A stretch of DNA of 64,000 bases from NCBI RefSeq assembly GCF_000009625.1, contig NC_002679.1:124001-188000 (forward strand). Direction: 5' to 3'. Positions 8,892-17,308 of the stretch are shown here, piece by piece. The DNA is from Mesorhizobium japonicum MAFF 303099 (GTDB taxonomy: Bacteria > Pseudomonadota > Alphaproteobacteria > Rhizobiales > Rhizobiaceae). The translations under genes and the position numbers were made by a program. Numbering within the stretch: the stretch's first letter is position 1; every line of letters begins with the position of its first letter. Under the pieces are notes generated by a model. It made no database searches. It saw nothing but the letters and a program-made list of their open reading frames with translations, and was not told the DNA's origin.

Positions 8892-9994
8892 TCTGCAGCC
8901 TCCCTCGTCTGTGCGGCTGCGCGGGCAGCTTCATATTCCGCCCGCAATTGCCGCACGAGCTGCAGCTCCGCCTGGAAGTCGACGTAGTGCGGCAGCTTGT
9001 AGTGGGTTACGAGCCCGTTGGCCTCGACATTGTCCGTGTGTGAGAGGACGAATTCCTCGTCCTGGGCCGGGTAACGTACGTCTTCGCCGAGTTCCCGGGC
9101 ACGCATCGCTCGATCGACCAGCGACATGGACATAGCCTTGCCTTCATTATGACCGAAAGTGAGACCATAGCCGCGCGTGAATTGCGGGGGCTGCTCAGCG
9201 CTTCCTCGGAAGCTGTTGATCATCTGGCATTCGGTGACGGTGACCTCCGCGACCACGATGGGGAACCCGAGTTCTTCGGGAACGATTTCGACAGTCACTT
9301 CTCCGAGCCTGAGTTCGCCAACGAATGGATGGTTGAAGCCGTAACCGCGCGTGGTCGAGTAGGCGAGGCCGAGCAGAAAACCCTCATCGGCGCGTGCCAG
9401 ATTTTGCAGCCGCTGGTCGCGGCCGGCCGGAAAGCTCTTCGGCTGGCGGGTTAGATCGAAGACCTCCTCCTGATCGTCATCATTCTCTTCCTGGATCACG
9501 CCTTCGTCATCGAGAAGGTCAACGACGCGCGGGACGCTCTGGTCGAGCGGCTCGGCGGCCGGGACCGCCCGCACCCGCTCAAGACCTTCCGCTGTAAGCG
9601 CGAAGTCGAGCAGACGGTGGGTATAGTCGTAGGTTGGGCCAAGCACCTGGCCGCCGGGAAGGTCCTTGAATGTAGCCGAGATGCGCCGGCGGATCGCCAT
9701 TCTGGATGTATCGATCGGTTCCGACACGGCGATGCGCGGCAGTGTGGTGCGATAGGCACGAAGAAGGAAGATCGCCTCCATTGCATCCCCTTGCGCCTGC
9801 TTGAGCGCTAGTGCGGCGAGTTGGCGGTCGTATACCGAGCCCTCAGCCATGACACGATCCACGGCGAGCCCAAGCTGCTCGCTGATCTGGGGCAGCGTCA
9901 GTTCAGCGATCTCGGGATCGCCTCGACGCGTCTCAGAGATCAGTTTGTGAGTATTGAGGATGGCCTGCTCGCCACCTTTGACGGCAACATACAT
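8888..9994 (-). CDS. phnI: C-P lyase complex subunit PhnI
   Basis: A 368-residue protein starting MYVAVKGGEQAILNTH, the usual PhnI start. PhnI, helped by G, H and L, displaces adenine from ATP with the phosphonate. Recognisable blocks are MAEGSVYDRQLAALALKQAQGD, the LAYSTTRGYGFNHPFVGELR segment and the C-terminal LPHYVDFQAELQLVRQLR. It lies 1 base after phnH and overlaps phnJ by 4 bases. Confidence 0.96.
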   Translation of the reverse strand: MYVAVKGGEQAILNTHKLISETRRGDPEIAELTLPQISEQLGLAVDRVMAEGSVYDRQLAALALKQAQGDAMEAIFLLRAYRTTLPRIAVSEPIDTSRMAIRRRISATFKDLPGGQVLGPTYDYTHRLLDFALTAEGLERVRAVPAAEPLDQSVPRVVDLLDDEGVIQEENDDDQEEVFDLTRQPKSFPAGRDQRLQNLARADEGFLLGLAYSTTRGYGFNHPFVGELRLGEVTVEIVPEELGFPIVVAEVTVTECQMINSFRGSAEQPPQFTRGYGLTFGHNEGKAMSMSLVDRAMRARELGEDVRYPAQDEEFVLSHTDNVEANGLVTHYKLPHYVDFQAELQLVRQLRAEYEAARAAAQTREAAE

Positions 9995-9995
9995 A

Positions 9996-10631
9996 TTAAG
10001 CCTCCACCTTGATTGTACGTGGCAGACCGATCACGGCGTTGCCCGATGTGAAGACCACGTCGATGCCCCGCGGATAAAGTTCGCTGTTGAGATCCCAGTC
10101 CGCCCAGAACCAGAACGGCAGTCCCGCAATACCGACTGGAATGCTTCCGTTGACACCTGGACCGGTCCAGGTCGTTGTCGGGCCATCGGTAAAGGAAGGG
10201 ACCTGAATGATGAGCGTCGTCGAGCGGTCGGGATATTCGGCATCGCCTGGGTGGAGTTCGCAGAGGCGCGGCAGGTTCGCTGGATCGGAAACGATGGCGA
10301 AGCGAGCTTCTCCAGCAGTCTCGGTCAGCGGCAGGCTGCAATGAAAACGAAGCCATGCGGTCAGCTCGCCACAATCTAGACTATTGTCGAGCCAGGCCGG
10401 TGTTTCGAAATCCATCAGTGATAGGCAGAGAGCAGCGGTTGCCGACGAGAAGGGCCGCGGCGCGGTCAGCGTCCGGTCGAGCGGCACGACGCGACCGGGA
10501 TACGCTGTCGCAAGCAGAGCGGCACGAAACACGGCTTGGGCGTCGAAGACCGGATCAACAAAGCCTGGTTTCAATGAAACGCCGGCGGACGACACGGCGC
10601 CCTCGGCAAACGTACCAGATTGGACTGTCAC
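9996..10631 (-). CDS. phnH: C-P lyase complex subunit PhnH
   Basis: A 211-residue core subunit. The N-terminal GFVDPVFDAQAVFRAALLATAYPGR and the C-terminal PRGIDVVFTSGNAVIGLPRT are PhnH hallmarks. PhnH binds the PhnGIJ assembly and is needed for full activity, but its own catalytic role is unclear in the family. The start overlaps the phnG stop by 4 bases (10628-10631). Confidence 0.95.
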   Translation of the reverse strand: MTVQSGTFAEGAVSSAGVSLKPGFVDPVFDAQAVFRAALLATAYPGRVVPLDRTLTAPRPFSSATAALCLSLMDFETPAWLDNSLDCGELTAWLRFHCSLPLTETAGEARFAIVSDPANLPRLCELHPGDAEYPDRSTTLIIQVPSFTDGPTTTWTGPGVNGSIPVGIAGLPFWFWADWDLNSELYPRGIDVVFTSGNAVIGLPRTIKVEA

Positions 10632-11110
10632 GGCAGATCCTCCCCGCGCACCATGGTGAAGAAATCGACTTTGGTGGATGCGGCCTTGCGGCTTTTCTCC
10701 ATCCGCCGCACTTCGGCTTTTTGGCGCAGCGGCTCGATTACCTTGGTTATGATCTCGTCATGGCGGTCCGGTTGCTGCAACAGCGCATCGACGATGGCTG
10801 CCAGTTCTGCCTGGCGCTTGTCACGTCCCTGGACGTAACCGTGGCCAACCGTCCCCTCTTTGAGTTGGACCGAGGCGCGGGCGACCGTCATCTCGCCGAG
10901 GTTGAACACATTTCCCGTCCCACCGGCACGGCCCCGAACCATCACCAGGCCGACATTGGGAGTGCGAAGCCATTCAAAGATCACGCCGCGCACCAAGTCG
11001 GCCGCCAAGGCCTTAAGCTCGCTGCCAACACTGCGGGACAAAATCCCGAGCCATTCGGAGCGCTTTGCAATGGCAACCGACTCGGCTTGCATCTCCATTT
11101 TCGAGTTCAT
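10628..11110 (-). CDS. phnG: C-P lyase complex subunit PhnG
   Basis: A 160-residue core subunit of the C-P lyase. Conserved segments include RSEWLGILSRS, the TPNVGLVMVRGRAGGTGNVFNLGEMTVARASVQL block and GHGYVQGRDKRQAELAAIVDALLQ. The ATG at 11110 is preferred to one 51 bases upstream because AAGGAAG sits 6-12 bases before it. It follows phnM by 23 bases. Confidence 0.94.
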   Translation of the reverse strand: MNSKMEMQAESVAIAKRSEWLGILSRSVGSELKALAADLVRGVIFEWLRTPNVGLVMVRGRAGGTGNVFNLGEMTVARASVQLKEGTVGHGYVQGRDKRQAELAAIVDALLQQPDRHDEIITKVIEPLRQKAEVRRMEKSRKAASTKVDFFTMVRGEDLP

Positions 11111-11133
11111 CAGTTGTCTTCCTTTTGGCGTCG

Positions 11134-12276
11134 TTAGAGATATTGTTTTCCAGCGACCCAAATGTTGCGGATCACCGGCACTCCGTCGACGAGGCGCACG
11201 CGGATCAGGTCGGCGCGCAGACCAGGAGCGATGCGGCCGCGATCAGTAAAGCCAAGCAAGTCGGCGGGATTTTTCGTCACCATGGCAACCGCCTCCGGGA
11301 GATCGAAGCCTTTGGCCGCCAGCGCGAATACGGCATGAAGCAGACTTCCCGGCACGTAGTCGGAGGTCAGCACGTCAAGCAGACCGTGGTCGGCAAGTTC
11401 CATTGCGCTGACATTGCCGTAATGCGAGCCGCCAAGAATGATGTTCGGCGAACCCATGACGATCTGCATGCCGAGTTCACGGGCGCGCCGTGCCGCTGTG
11501 AGGGTGGTTGGAAACTCACTGATCGTGATGCCGTCGCTGTGAGATTCTTCGACGTTTCCGATCGTCGTGTCGTCGTGACTGGCGATGCGAATATTGTGCT
11601 CGCGGCAGAGGCATCCGATCGTCGAACGGCTCTGCGGTACATATTGCTGCTGATGGTCTCGGCGTTCGGCGATGTAGAGCGCGAACTCGTCCTCGGTCCA
11701 GACCCGGGCGTTCTTCTTGGCGCGCCACTCCCGATAGAGCGTCAGATTATGCCACTGCCGCTGGCCCGGCGTGTGATCCATCATGCTGATCAGCTTCAGC
11801 CCGGGATTATCGATGTGCCGTTCGACCAATGGCAGCAGGGCCGAGTCTGACAGCTCGCAACGAAAATGGAAATAATGATCGATCTTGAGGAGACCGGCGG
11901 CGCGCGCCGTCGTCAGTCCGTTGATCACCTCGTTCAGCATGGCAGTGCGGGCGCGGCCGCTGTCGTAGTCGCCCAGCGACAGCGCATCAAGCACGGTCGT
12001 GATGCCGGCGCCGAGCAACTCCCAATCATGTGCAAGCAAGGCGGCGAGTGGTATAGGCCATTGAACGCCCGGCCGCGGGTGCATGAACTGCTCAACATTG
12101 TCGGTGTGCAGGTCGATCAGGCCGGGCAGCAGGAAGTCGCCCTCGCAATCGAGCACATTGATCCGGCCCGTCGTTGCAGCGCCAATGGAAGACACCATTG
12201 CGTCATGGATTTCCAGGGCGCCTTCGGTAACGCGATCTTCCTGGACGATCCGTGCATTGCTAAGTTGCAAGCTCAT
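11134..12276 (-). CDS. phnM: Alpha-D-ribose 1-methylphosphonate 5-triphosphate diphosphatase PhnM
   Basis: A 380-residue amidohydrolase-fold enzyme that removes diphosphate from the ribosyl phosphonate triphosphate before C-P cleavage. Metal-binding features are visible: LPGLIDLHTDN near residue 55, the MMDHTPGQRQW segment, IASHDDTT and TSDYVPGSLLHAVF. GAGGG precedes the ATG. PhnM is at the promoter-proximal end here, while many operons place it after phnL. Its ATG overlaps the stop of a small upstream ORF (ATGA). Confidence 0.96.
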   Translation of the reverse strand: MSLQLSNARIVQEDRVTEGALEIHDAMVSSIGAATTGRINVLDCEGDFLLPGLIDLHTDNVEQFMHPRPGVQWPIPLAALLAHDWELLGAGITTVLDALSLGDYDSGRARTAMLNEVINGLTTARAAGLLKIDHYFHFRCELSDSALLPLVERHIDNPGLKLISMMDHTPGQRQWHNLTLYREWRAKKNARVWTEDEFALYIAERRDHQQQYVPQSRSTIGCLCREHNIRIASHDDTTIGNVEESHSDGITISEFPTTLTAARRARELGMQIVMGSPNIILGGSHYGNVSAMELADHGLLDVLTSDYVPGSLLHAVFALAAKGFDLPEAVAMVTKNPADLLGFTDRGRIAPGLRADLIRVRLVDGVPVIRNIWVAGKQYL

Positions 12277-12494
12277 TGGCTGTCACCCTCAACTTGTTTG
12301 GCGACAGCAAACGACCCGAGCCTGTCGGCCGATGGGAATAAAATTGTTAGGCGGGTTAGGTCCTTCCGCGACAGCCTGTCGGCGTGGAACAACCGCTCAT
12401 CGAGCTCTCCATGGATCAAGTTTTCAGCCGTCATTCTGTGAGGTTGCCGCCGGCTAGCCTCGAGGAAGACAGCTGGGCTCGGTTTGGTTGCCAT
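12273..12494 (-). CDS. Small unrecognised protein translationally coupled to phnM
   Basis: A 73-residue open frame (start MATKPSPAV) that ends in an ATGA overlap with phnM. It is rich in Arg, Leu and His (HGELDERLFHADRLSRKDLTRLTILF) and has no signal peptide or membrane helix. It lies directly downstream of the inferred phn promoter, so it would be the first cistron. The ATG at 12494 is used because the next start upstream, at 12545, would lie before the predicted transcription start. No strong ribosome site is visible. It may be a real accessory protein or only a leader ORF. Confidence 0.5.
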   Translation of the reverse strand: MATKPSPAVFLEASRRQPHRMTAENLIHGELDERLFHADRLSRKDLTRLTILFPSADRLGSFAVAKQVEGDSQ

Positions 12495-12534
12495 GCTACG
12501 AAATCCATGGTTGTCGATTGTGCCTGCGCGGGAT

Positions 12535-12564
12535 AAGATAGCCAAACATGTTCAGACATGTCAA
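12535..12564 (-). promoter_or_regulatory. Predicted phn promoter with embedded operator
   Basis: Reading the minus strand, TTGACA (12564-12559) and TATCTT (12540-12535) are separated by 18 bases, a good sigma-70-type pair. The spacer holds two ACATGT repeats (12546-12551 and 12556-12561) 4 bases apart, and the core AGACATGTC at 12554-12562. A GntR/HutC repressor bound here would block RNA polymerase. The divergent regulator gene starts 60 bases away, so it could be autoregulated. Confidence 0.6.
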
Positions 12565-12624
12565 CATGGCGGTGCAGATCGCACAGTTTCATGACAGTGA
12601 GATGACTATTCGAAAGAGAAACGA

Positions 12625-13350
12625 ATGAATGAGATGAGCCACGAGTTGATGAACGAGCTGCCGCGGTGGAGGCAGATCGAACTGACACTCCTGAAGGAAA
12701 TCGATTCCGGCGCTTTCAGGGTTGGGCAAAAGCTGCCGGGCGAAAATGTGCTTGCGCCTCATTTTGGCGTTACCAGGACAACGGTCCGGCGGGCATTGGG
12801 AGAACTACAAAATAAGGGCGTGCTGCGTATTGAACGTGGACGTGGCGCCTTCGTAGAGCGTCGGATTCAGTACGGACTTGGCGCCGGGTCTTCCTTTATG
12901 GCTAACCTTCGCGACGCGAGCTTGGAGCCCGCGGTAGAGATTCTTGCGAAGTTTGAGGTGTCTGCCTCTACGGAAATCGCAAATCGACTGCAGATACCGA
13001 TAGGTGAGCCCGTCCTCGTCATCGATACGGTTGGTAAGGCAAGCGATCTGACGATCTCAGTTTCGCGGCATCACTTGCCTTTGCGCCTTTTTCCAGATGC
13101 ACTCAATCGGATCTCGAGTTTTTCCTGCATCACTGAAGTCTATCGGCTCTTTGGATACGAAAATACGCGTCGTACTCATTGTCACATAGAAGCGCGCTTG
13201 CCCTCGTCTGAAGAAGCCAGACGGCTCGAACAGCCAAAGACCGAACCCATCCTTGAAGTGGAAAGTGTGAAAATGATCGACCAAACCCCGATCGACTACA
13301 GCATCGGTCGCTTCTCAGCTGCGCGGGTCTCGGTATATTTTGATAATTGA
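12625..13350 (+). CDS. phnF: GntR/HutC-family phosphonate regulator, PhnF-like
   Basis: A 241-residue regulator. The winged helix-turn-helix at residues 13-78 (LPRWRQIELTLLKEI...GQKLPGENVLAPHFGVTRTTVRRAL) is followed by a UTRA ligand-binding domain (SRHHLPLRLFPDALN, IEARLPSSEEARRLEQP). HutC-type regulators sense small molecules; PhnF members control phosphonate genes. It is divergent from the phn operon with a palindromic site between them. The ATG at 12625 is used; an in-frame ATG lies 9 bases downstream. Confidence 0.88.
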   Translation: MNEMSHELMNELPRWRQIELTLLKEIDSGAFRVGQKLPGENVLAPHFGVTRTTVRRALGELQNKGVLRIERGRGAFVERRIQYGLGAGSSFMANLRDASLEPAVEILAKFEVSASTEIANRLQIPIGEPVLVIDTVGKASDLTISVSRHHLPLRLFPDALNRISSFSCITEVYRLFGYENTRRTHCHIEARLPSSEEARRLEQPKTEPILEVESVKMIDQTPIDYSIGRFSAARVSVYFDN

Positions 13351-14192
13351 ATCGACTACTCGCCCTCCCGCAGCCAGTCGCCAGGGAAATTCAGCGTGAC
13401 GGGTCGCCCGGAGTACGGCTGCTCCTCCCGCGATGTTGGTGGCGCTCCATTCTAACATCCCGACAGGAGCAGCCGCCCGCATCTGGGCCCGGGCGAGATC
13501 CCAATCACCCCATCTGTTGAAGAAGTGTCGCGCTTGGCTTTGAGCATCGCGTGCGGTCGGACTCCTTGGTTTCAATGCAGCAGGGCAACTGCCATCGGAC
13601 AGAAGCCTTTGCACCACCTTGGGGAACTTCCTTGCTGACAGAGAAATGATGCCGTCGCCGCTTTCAAGCACTATGCGATCCGACCGCTGAAAAGGGTTCA
13701 ACCTGCTGATCGTCAGCGTGGCCTCGGCTTGATTTTTCCGTTGAAAACCGACCCGGCGGTGAGCGTACCAGGGATTGCCGCGGGGGCACGGCCCCGACGA
13801 GGCCCACGGATACGGCACAAATAACGCGCTTCGACCTTGTCGGATTTGTTTGATCCCCGACAAAAGTATATTTGGCCATTCTCTTGTTTCGCCCTGACAT
13901 AAGTAGCTGAAGAGCAGTGCGAAAATTATGTTCCGAGCCAAGTCAGGAAACTGGCATGGGTTTTGCGATTTGTGGCTGCAAGAGAGCTGCCAGCGAAGAC
14001 GCAACGTTGGCCGACCCGCCGAGCTGCCAGCCTAGGAGAAACAATGTGGTGGGCAAACGTATTTCCGATCATGTACCGCCGAAATGGTGAGGGACTTCAG
14101 CTTATTTACGTCGCGTGGCATGCAACGCATCGCTGACGGAGATCCCCTTGTAGATTTCGCTCGGGTCCACTCTTAAACTGGATGTCTAACTC
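13351..14192. other. Long region without a recognised gene
   Basis: About 840 bases between phnF and the glycerophosphodiesterase. The only long frame is minus-strand 13315-14004 (229 codons). Its product has low-complexity Arg/Pro/Ser stretches and no recognisable domain, and its end overlaps the 3' end of phnF antisense. I treat it as unlikely to be a gene. No tRNA, terminator hairpin or repeat stood out. Confidence 0.5.
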
Positions 14193-15443
14193 ATGAAGCG
14201 TTACAATAATAACAAGTCGATGCTACGCACCGTAAGTAGCTTGCTGCTGCTATCGACAGACGCCGCTTTGGCACCTGAGGCGTCCGCTGCTGATGTCCCC
14301 CGGACGTGCGTATACCAGAACTACAAGATTCTCGACGTTTGGAAGAACCTCAACACCAAACGCAACATGGCGATCGTTATCGCCCATCGTGGCTGGTGGG
14401 GCGATCACAAAGGGCCGTCCAACTCCTGCGGTGCCAATGTCAGCTATGCATCCGGCCAGCCGGAGAACTCGATCGATGCCGTAATCGGCGCGCTGCACAA
14501 CGGCTTCGAGGCCGTCGAAGTCGACATTAAAATGACCCGCGATGGCGTTCCCATCCTGATGCACGATTACACCCTGGGACGCACTACGGACATATATCAG
14601 GGCACCGGTCAGCCCAAGTTCGATCCCTCAGCGCAAAGCCACGACCAGCCAGAGGGTTACAACCCATACGTAAACCAGATCGACTGGTACGGCGACCTTG
14701 AGCACCACTATCTGCTCTCTCCCGACCGGAGCCGGTTGGACAGCCAGCACATTCCCACTTTCACACAGCTACTCGATAGCTACCGGAGCAAACAGACCAG
14801 CGGCATTGTTGTGCTGGACGTAAAGGACCGCGGCTCCATGCAAGAAGTTTGGCGGCTGATGAACAACCACCGGGATAGCCATGGCTCGCTGGCGCGAAAC
14901 TGGGTGGCGGTGAAGTTCAACGTCTCCACCTATCCCAACCCGGCCGATCTCGAGGCGGACCTATTCAAGTACGCCGATCCGCATAACGACAACAGTCAGG
15001 AGCCGTTCCTCGGAATTCCTTTGCTGACGAACAACATGCTGGACAAATTCCACAACCTAATCGAGATCGAAAAGAACTATTTGACTAAGGACTACACGCT
15101 CGGCATGGAAGTCAACCTCAACATGAAGAACGGCCGGTTGCAGAACGCCTACAATCTGGTGGGCCAATCCCGTAAGCCGGTCGGCATCTTCAATCCCATT
15201 GCCGATCCCGGAGCGTGGGACGGCGATGGTCACAACCGCGCCTTTTTCATGAACACCGGACAGTGCTGCTACCGGCTCTGGTCGTTGGCCTTCGGGGATG
15301 GCACCGTCGACCGTTGGGATTGGTCGTTTCTTTACGGCAAAGGCTGGAAGGCCTTCGATTTCATCACAACGGATGAAGCCGGCAAGATGATCGATGATCT
15401 CGCCGCGAAGGGTCTGCGCGGAGACAAAAAGGCCATGGAATAA
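14193..15443 (+). CDS. Secreted glycerophosphodiester phosphodiesterase family protein
   Basis: A 416-residue protein with an N-terminal hydrophobic export signal (LRTVSSLLLLSTDAALAPEASAA). The GDPD TIM-barrel motifs are clear: HRG at 65-67, EN at 91-92, E-V-D at 109-111 and the general acid/base His124 in ILMHD. It probably hydrolyses glycerophosphodiesters or a related phospholipid head group in the periplasm. The middle (residues 130-190) is longer than in the short cytoplasmic GlpQ/UgpQ enzymes. A hairpin terminator follows the stop. It may contribute to phosphorus scavenging alongside the phn genes, but has no visible shared operator. Confidence 0.85.
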   Translation: MKRYNNNKSMLRTVSSLLLLSTDAALAPEASAADVPRTCVYQNYKILDVWKNLNTKRNMAIVIAHRGWWGDHKGPSNSCGANVSYASGQPENSIDAVIGALHNGFEAVEVDIKMTRDGVPILMHDYTLGRTTDIYQGTGQPKFDPSAQSHDQPEGYNPYVNQIDWYGDLEHHYLLSPDRSRLDSQHIPTFTQLLDSYRSKQTSGIVVLDVKDRGSMQEVWRLMNNHRDSHGSLARNWVAVKFNVSTYPNPADLEADLFKYADPHNDNSQEPFLGIPLLTNNMLDKFHNLIEIEKNYLTKDYTLGMEVNLNMKNGRLQNAYNLVGQSRKPVGIFNPIADPGAWDGDGHNRAFFMNTGQCCYRLWSLAFGDGTVDRWDWSFLYGKGWKAFDFITTDEAGKMIDDLAAKGLRGDKKAME

Positions 15444-15451
15444 TGCGCCGA

Positions 15452-15487
15452 CGCACCGCCGACGACGGGCGGTGCGCCGGATTTTGT
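15452..15487 (+). terminator. Probable Rho-independent terminator
   Basis: CGCACCGCC (15452-15460) and GGCGGTGCG (15468-15476) form a 9-bp GC stem with a 7-base loop, followed after CCGGA by a TTTTG run. It starts 9 bases after the glycerophosphodiesterase stop codon, which fits a terminator for that gene. Confidence 0.65.
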
Positions 15488-15517
15488 AATCAGAATCTAC
15501 ACGCATAAGGTCATTTT

Positions 15518-16600
15518 ATGCCCTTCAAACGCGTCTACGCCGCCGCCCTTCTGTCCTTGCCGCTGACGACCGTCCCCCTCACGGCCCTATCCTCGGACGA
15601 CGACCCCATCGTTCTTTCGATTGGCCACGAACGATGGACCGCCTCCCAGTTCCAGCGCCTCATGTTGGATACTCCGCCGCAGGTGAAGGAGGAGGCGGCT
15701 GCCGAACCTGACGTATTCGCCAAGCGCTATGCCGACATGCACCTGCTCGCGCAGCTGGCCGAATCCCGCCACCTGGACCAGGATGCGGACATTCGTCAGC
15801 GGCTCGCATGGGTCCGCGAGGGGGTCATGGCGAATGCCGCCAAGAACGACCTGTATCAGCGCACGCAAGTCGGGAATGAAGAAGTGAGGCGCTACTATGA
15901 CGAGCATGTCAGTGACTTCGTGGACTATACGCTACAGCATCTGGTGATCGGCTACCACGGCGCCGAGAGCGCCAGGAACGTCGGGCGAAAGGATATGGCA
16001 GAGGACGACGCTCGGGCGGAAGCCGAGCAGCTGCGAAAGCAGCTCCTGGAGGGGGAAAACTTTGCCGAACTCGTTCAATGCTATTCGTATGACGACGACT
16101 CTAAGAGCGATGGCGGTCTGTTGCCGGAAACGGCGTCGCGCAATCTGCTGCCGGAGATCGCCCAGGGCATCGCCGATCTCAAGGAGAACGAGATCTCCCA
16201 CCCTATCAAGACGCTCTATGGCTACCACTTGGTTCGTGTCATCAAGCGTTCCGACAACAGTTTCGAAGATGCACGCCGGCACATCGTGAACCTGCTAAAG
16301 AGCCAGATAGTCGATCAGCAAATCGACGCCATAATTTGGCGTCGACGTCTTTCAGATGTGTTTGCAGCTGCGCATATTCCTTGGCATGGAGCGCGAACAG
16401 CTCCCGCGCCAAATCCGGTAGCGTCTTATCTGCCGCGATACGCTCGAGCAGCGGTTCGATCTTGCACATCCCCTTGGCAGCGATCAGCCCGTATTCTGCC
16501 GCATAGCCGCGGATCGCATTGGCGAGCTGTGTGCGATTGCGGATCAGCCGGTCGCGCAGGCCAACCAGCATTAATGCCGCCTGTTGTTCAGCGGTCTTGA
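15518..16600 (+). CDS. Parvulin-type peptidyl-prolyl isomerase, 3' end replaced by IS-derived sequence
   Basis: An exported folding factor of the PpiC/SurA type. It has a signal peptide (AAALLSLPLTTVPLTALS), an N-terminal SurA-like helical region and a parvulin domain at about residues 135-245 (YTLQHLVIGY, FAELVQCYSYDDDSKSDGGLLPE, EISHPIKTLYGYHLVRV). After about residue 272 the frame enters sequence antisense to an IS110-type transposase fragment, so the last 85 or so residues (many Arg, Pro and Ser) are not native. The catalytic domain appears complete, so the protein may still work if stable. AAGG lies upstream of the ATG. Confidence 0.75.
   Translation: MPFKRVYAAALLSLPLTTVPLTALSSDDDPIVLSIGHERWTASQFQRLMLDTPPQVKEEAAAEPDVFAKRYADMHLLAQLAESRHLDQDADIRQRLAWVREGVMANAAKNDLYQRTQVGNEEVRRYYDEHVSDFVDYTLQHLVIGYHGAESARNVGRKDMAEDDARAEAEQLRKQLLEGENFAELVQCYSYDDDSKSDGGLLPETASRNLLPEIAQGIADLKENEISHPIKTLYGYHLVRVIKRSDNSFEDARRHIVNLLKSQIVDQQIDAIIWRRRLSDVFAAAHIPWHGARTAPAPNPVASYLPRYARAAVRSCTSPWQRSARILPHSRGSHWRAVCDCGSAGRAGQPALMPPVVQRS
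16323..16345. repeat. Inverted repeat at the isomerase/IS110 junction
   Basis: TCGACGCCA (16323-16331) and TGGCGTCGA (16337-16345) are perfect 9-bp arms around TAATT. It lies where the isomerase reading and the antisense transposase reading meet. It could be a trace of the event that joined them, or a chance palindrome. IS110 elements normally lack terminal inverted repeats. Confidence 0.5.
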
Positions 16601-16931
16601 CCGGCACAAACCGCATCGTCGGCCGGCTCATCGCTTCGCACAGCGCTTCGGCATCGGCCGCATCGTTCTTGCCGCGCTTGACGTACGGTTTGACATATTG
16701 AGGAGGGATCAGCTTCACCTCATGCCCAAACGACTGCAGCAGGCGTGCCCAGTGGTGCGAGCCCCCGCACGCTTCGATCGCAACCACTGTCGACGGCAGC
16801 TTCTCAAAGAACGCCACCACCTCCTTGCGCCGCAGTTTTTTGCGCAGCGCCGGCTCCTCAGCTGCGTTCACACCATGGAGCTGGAAGATGTGTTTTGACG
16901 TGTCGATGCCAATGCGAATAATTTGTTCCAC
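16337..16931 (-). pseudogene. IS110-family transposase, 5' part only
   Basis: From a GTG at 16931 (GGGAG upstream) the frame reads VEQIIRIGIDTSKHIFQLHGVN and continues through the DEDD-type N-terminal domain (IGIDTSK, VAIEACGGSHHWARLL, KRGKNDAADAEALCEA) to LQTHLKDVDAKL. There it stops matching and runs antisense into the isomerase gene. The C-terminal domain with its catalytic Ser is missing, so the element is dead. It differs from the intact IS110-family gene at 51803-52912. Confidence 0.85.
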
Positions 16932-17308
16932 GGACGGTCTCCCTTTGCTTGAGATCTGTAACGACCTCATTCTGGCACATCGATGCCGTGCGGGGGCCGT
17001 CCACCCCAACATCATGCGGCGGCCCTGCGCCGACCGCGAAGAGAAGCGAGTGACCCGCGGGGCGACACGGTCCGAAAAAAACGCAACAGGAGCTTGACCT
17101 CAACAACCCCAATCAGAGAAGCCTGCTAGACCTGCTGGCTCTGCTGCCTAACCAATGCCGAAAAAATCTCGGGACGAAGGCATCCCCTATTTGGGATATG
17201 CGCATCTTCGACTTCGCTAATATAGTTTGCCCGCCCGTGCGACGCATCAATTAGACTGTGCGCTCGGCCTATGACGAGCGCGTAAAGGCGCAACAAGAGG
17301 GAAGCACC
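16932..17308. other. Remnant IS flank and promoter region
   Basis: The first part (to about 17100) is GC-rich and is probably the upstream end of the truncated insertion element. The second part contains motif site A and the promoter of the gene at 17309. No further coding sequence is convincing. Confidence 0.5.
17183..17226 (+). promoter_or_regulatory. Motif site A with downstream -10 element
   Basis: TCCCCTATTTGGGAT (17183-17197) is one of four related 15-bp sites in this region. A -10-like TATAGT starts 31 bases after the site centre, which would put the centre near -43. That is the usual position for an activator of the LuxR/FixJ type that overlaps the -35 region. No good -35 hexamer is present, which fits activation. 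Confidence 0.55.

Noticed and set aside
13315..14004. 229-codon minus-strand frame in the long gap after phnF
   Set aside because: It overlaps the end of phnF antisense, has no recognisable domain, no signal peptide and no ribosome site, and its composition is Arg/Pro/Ser-rich.
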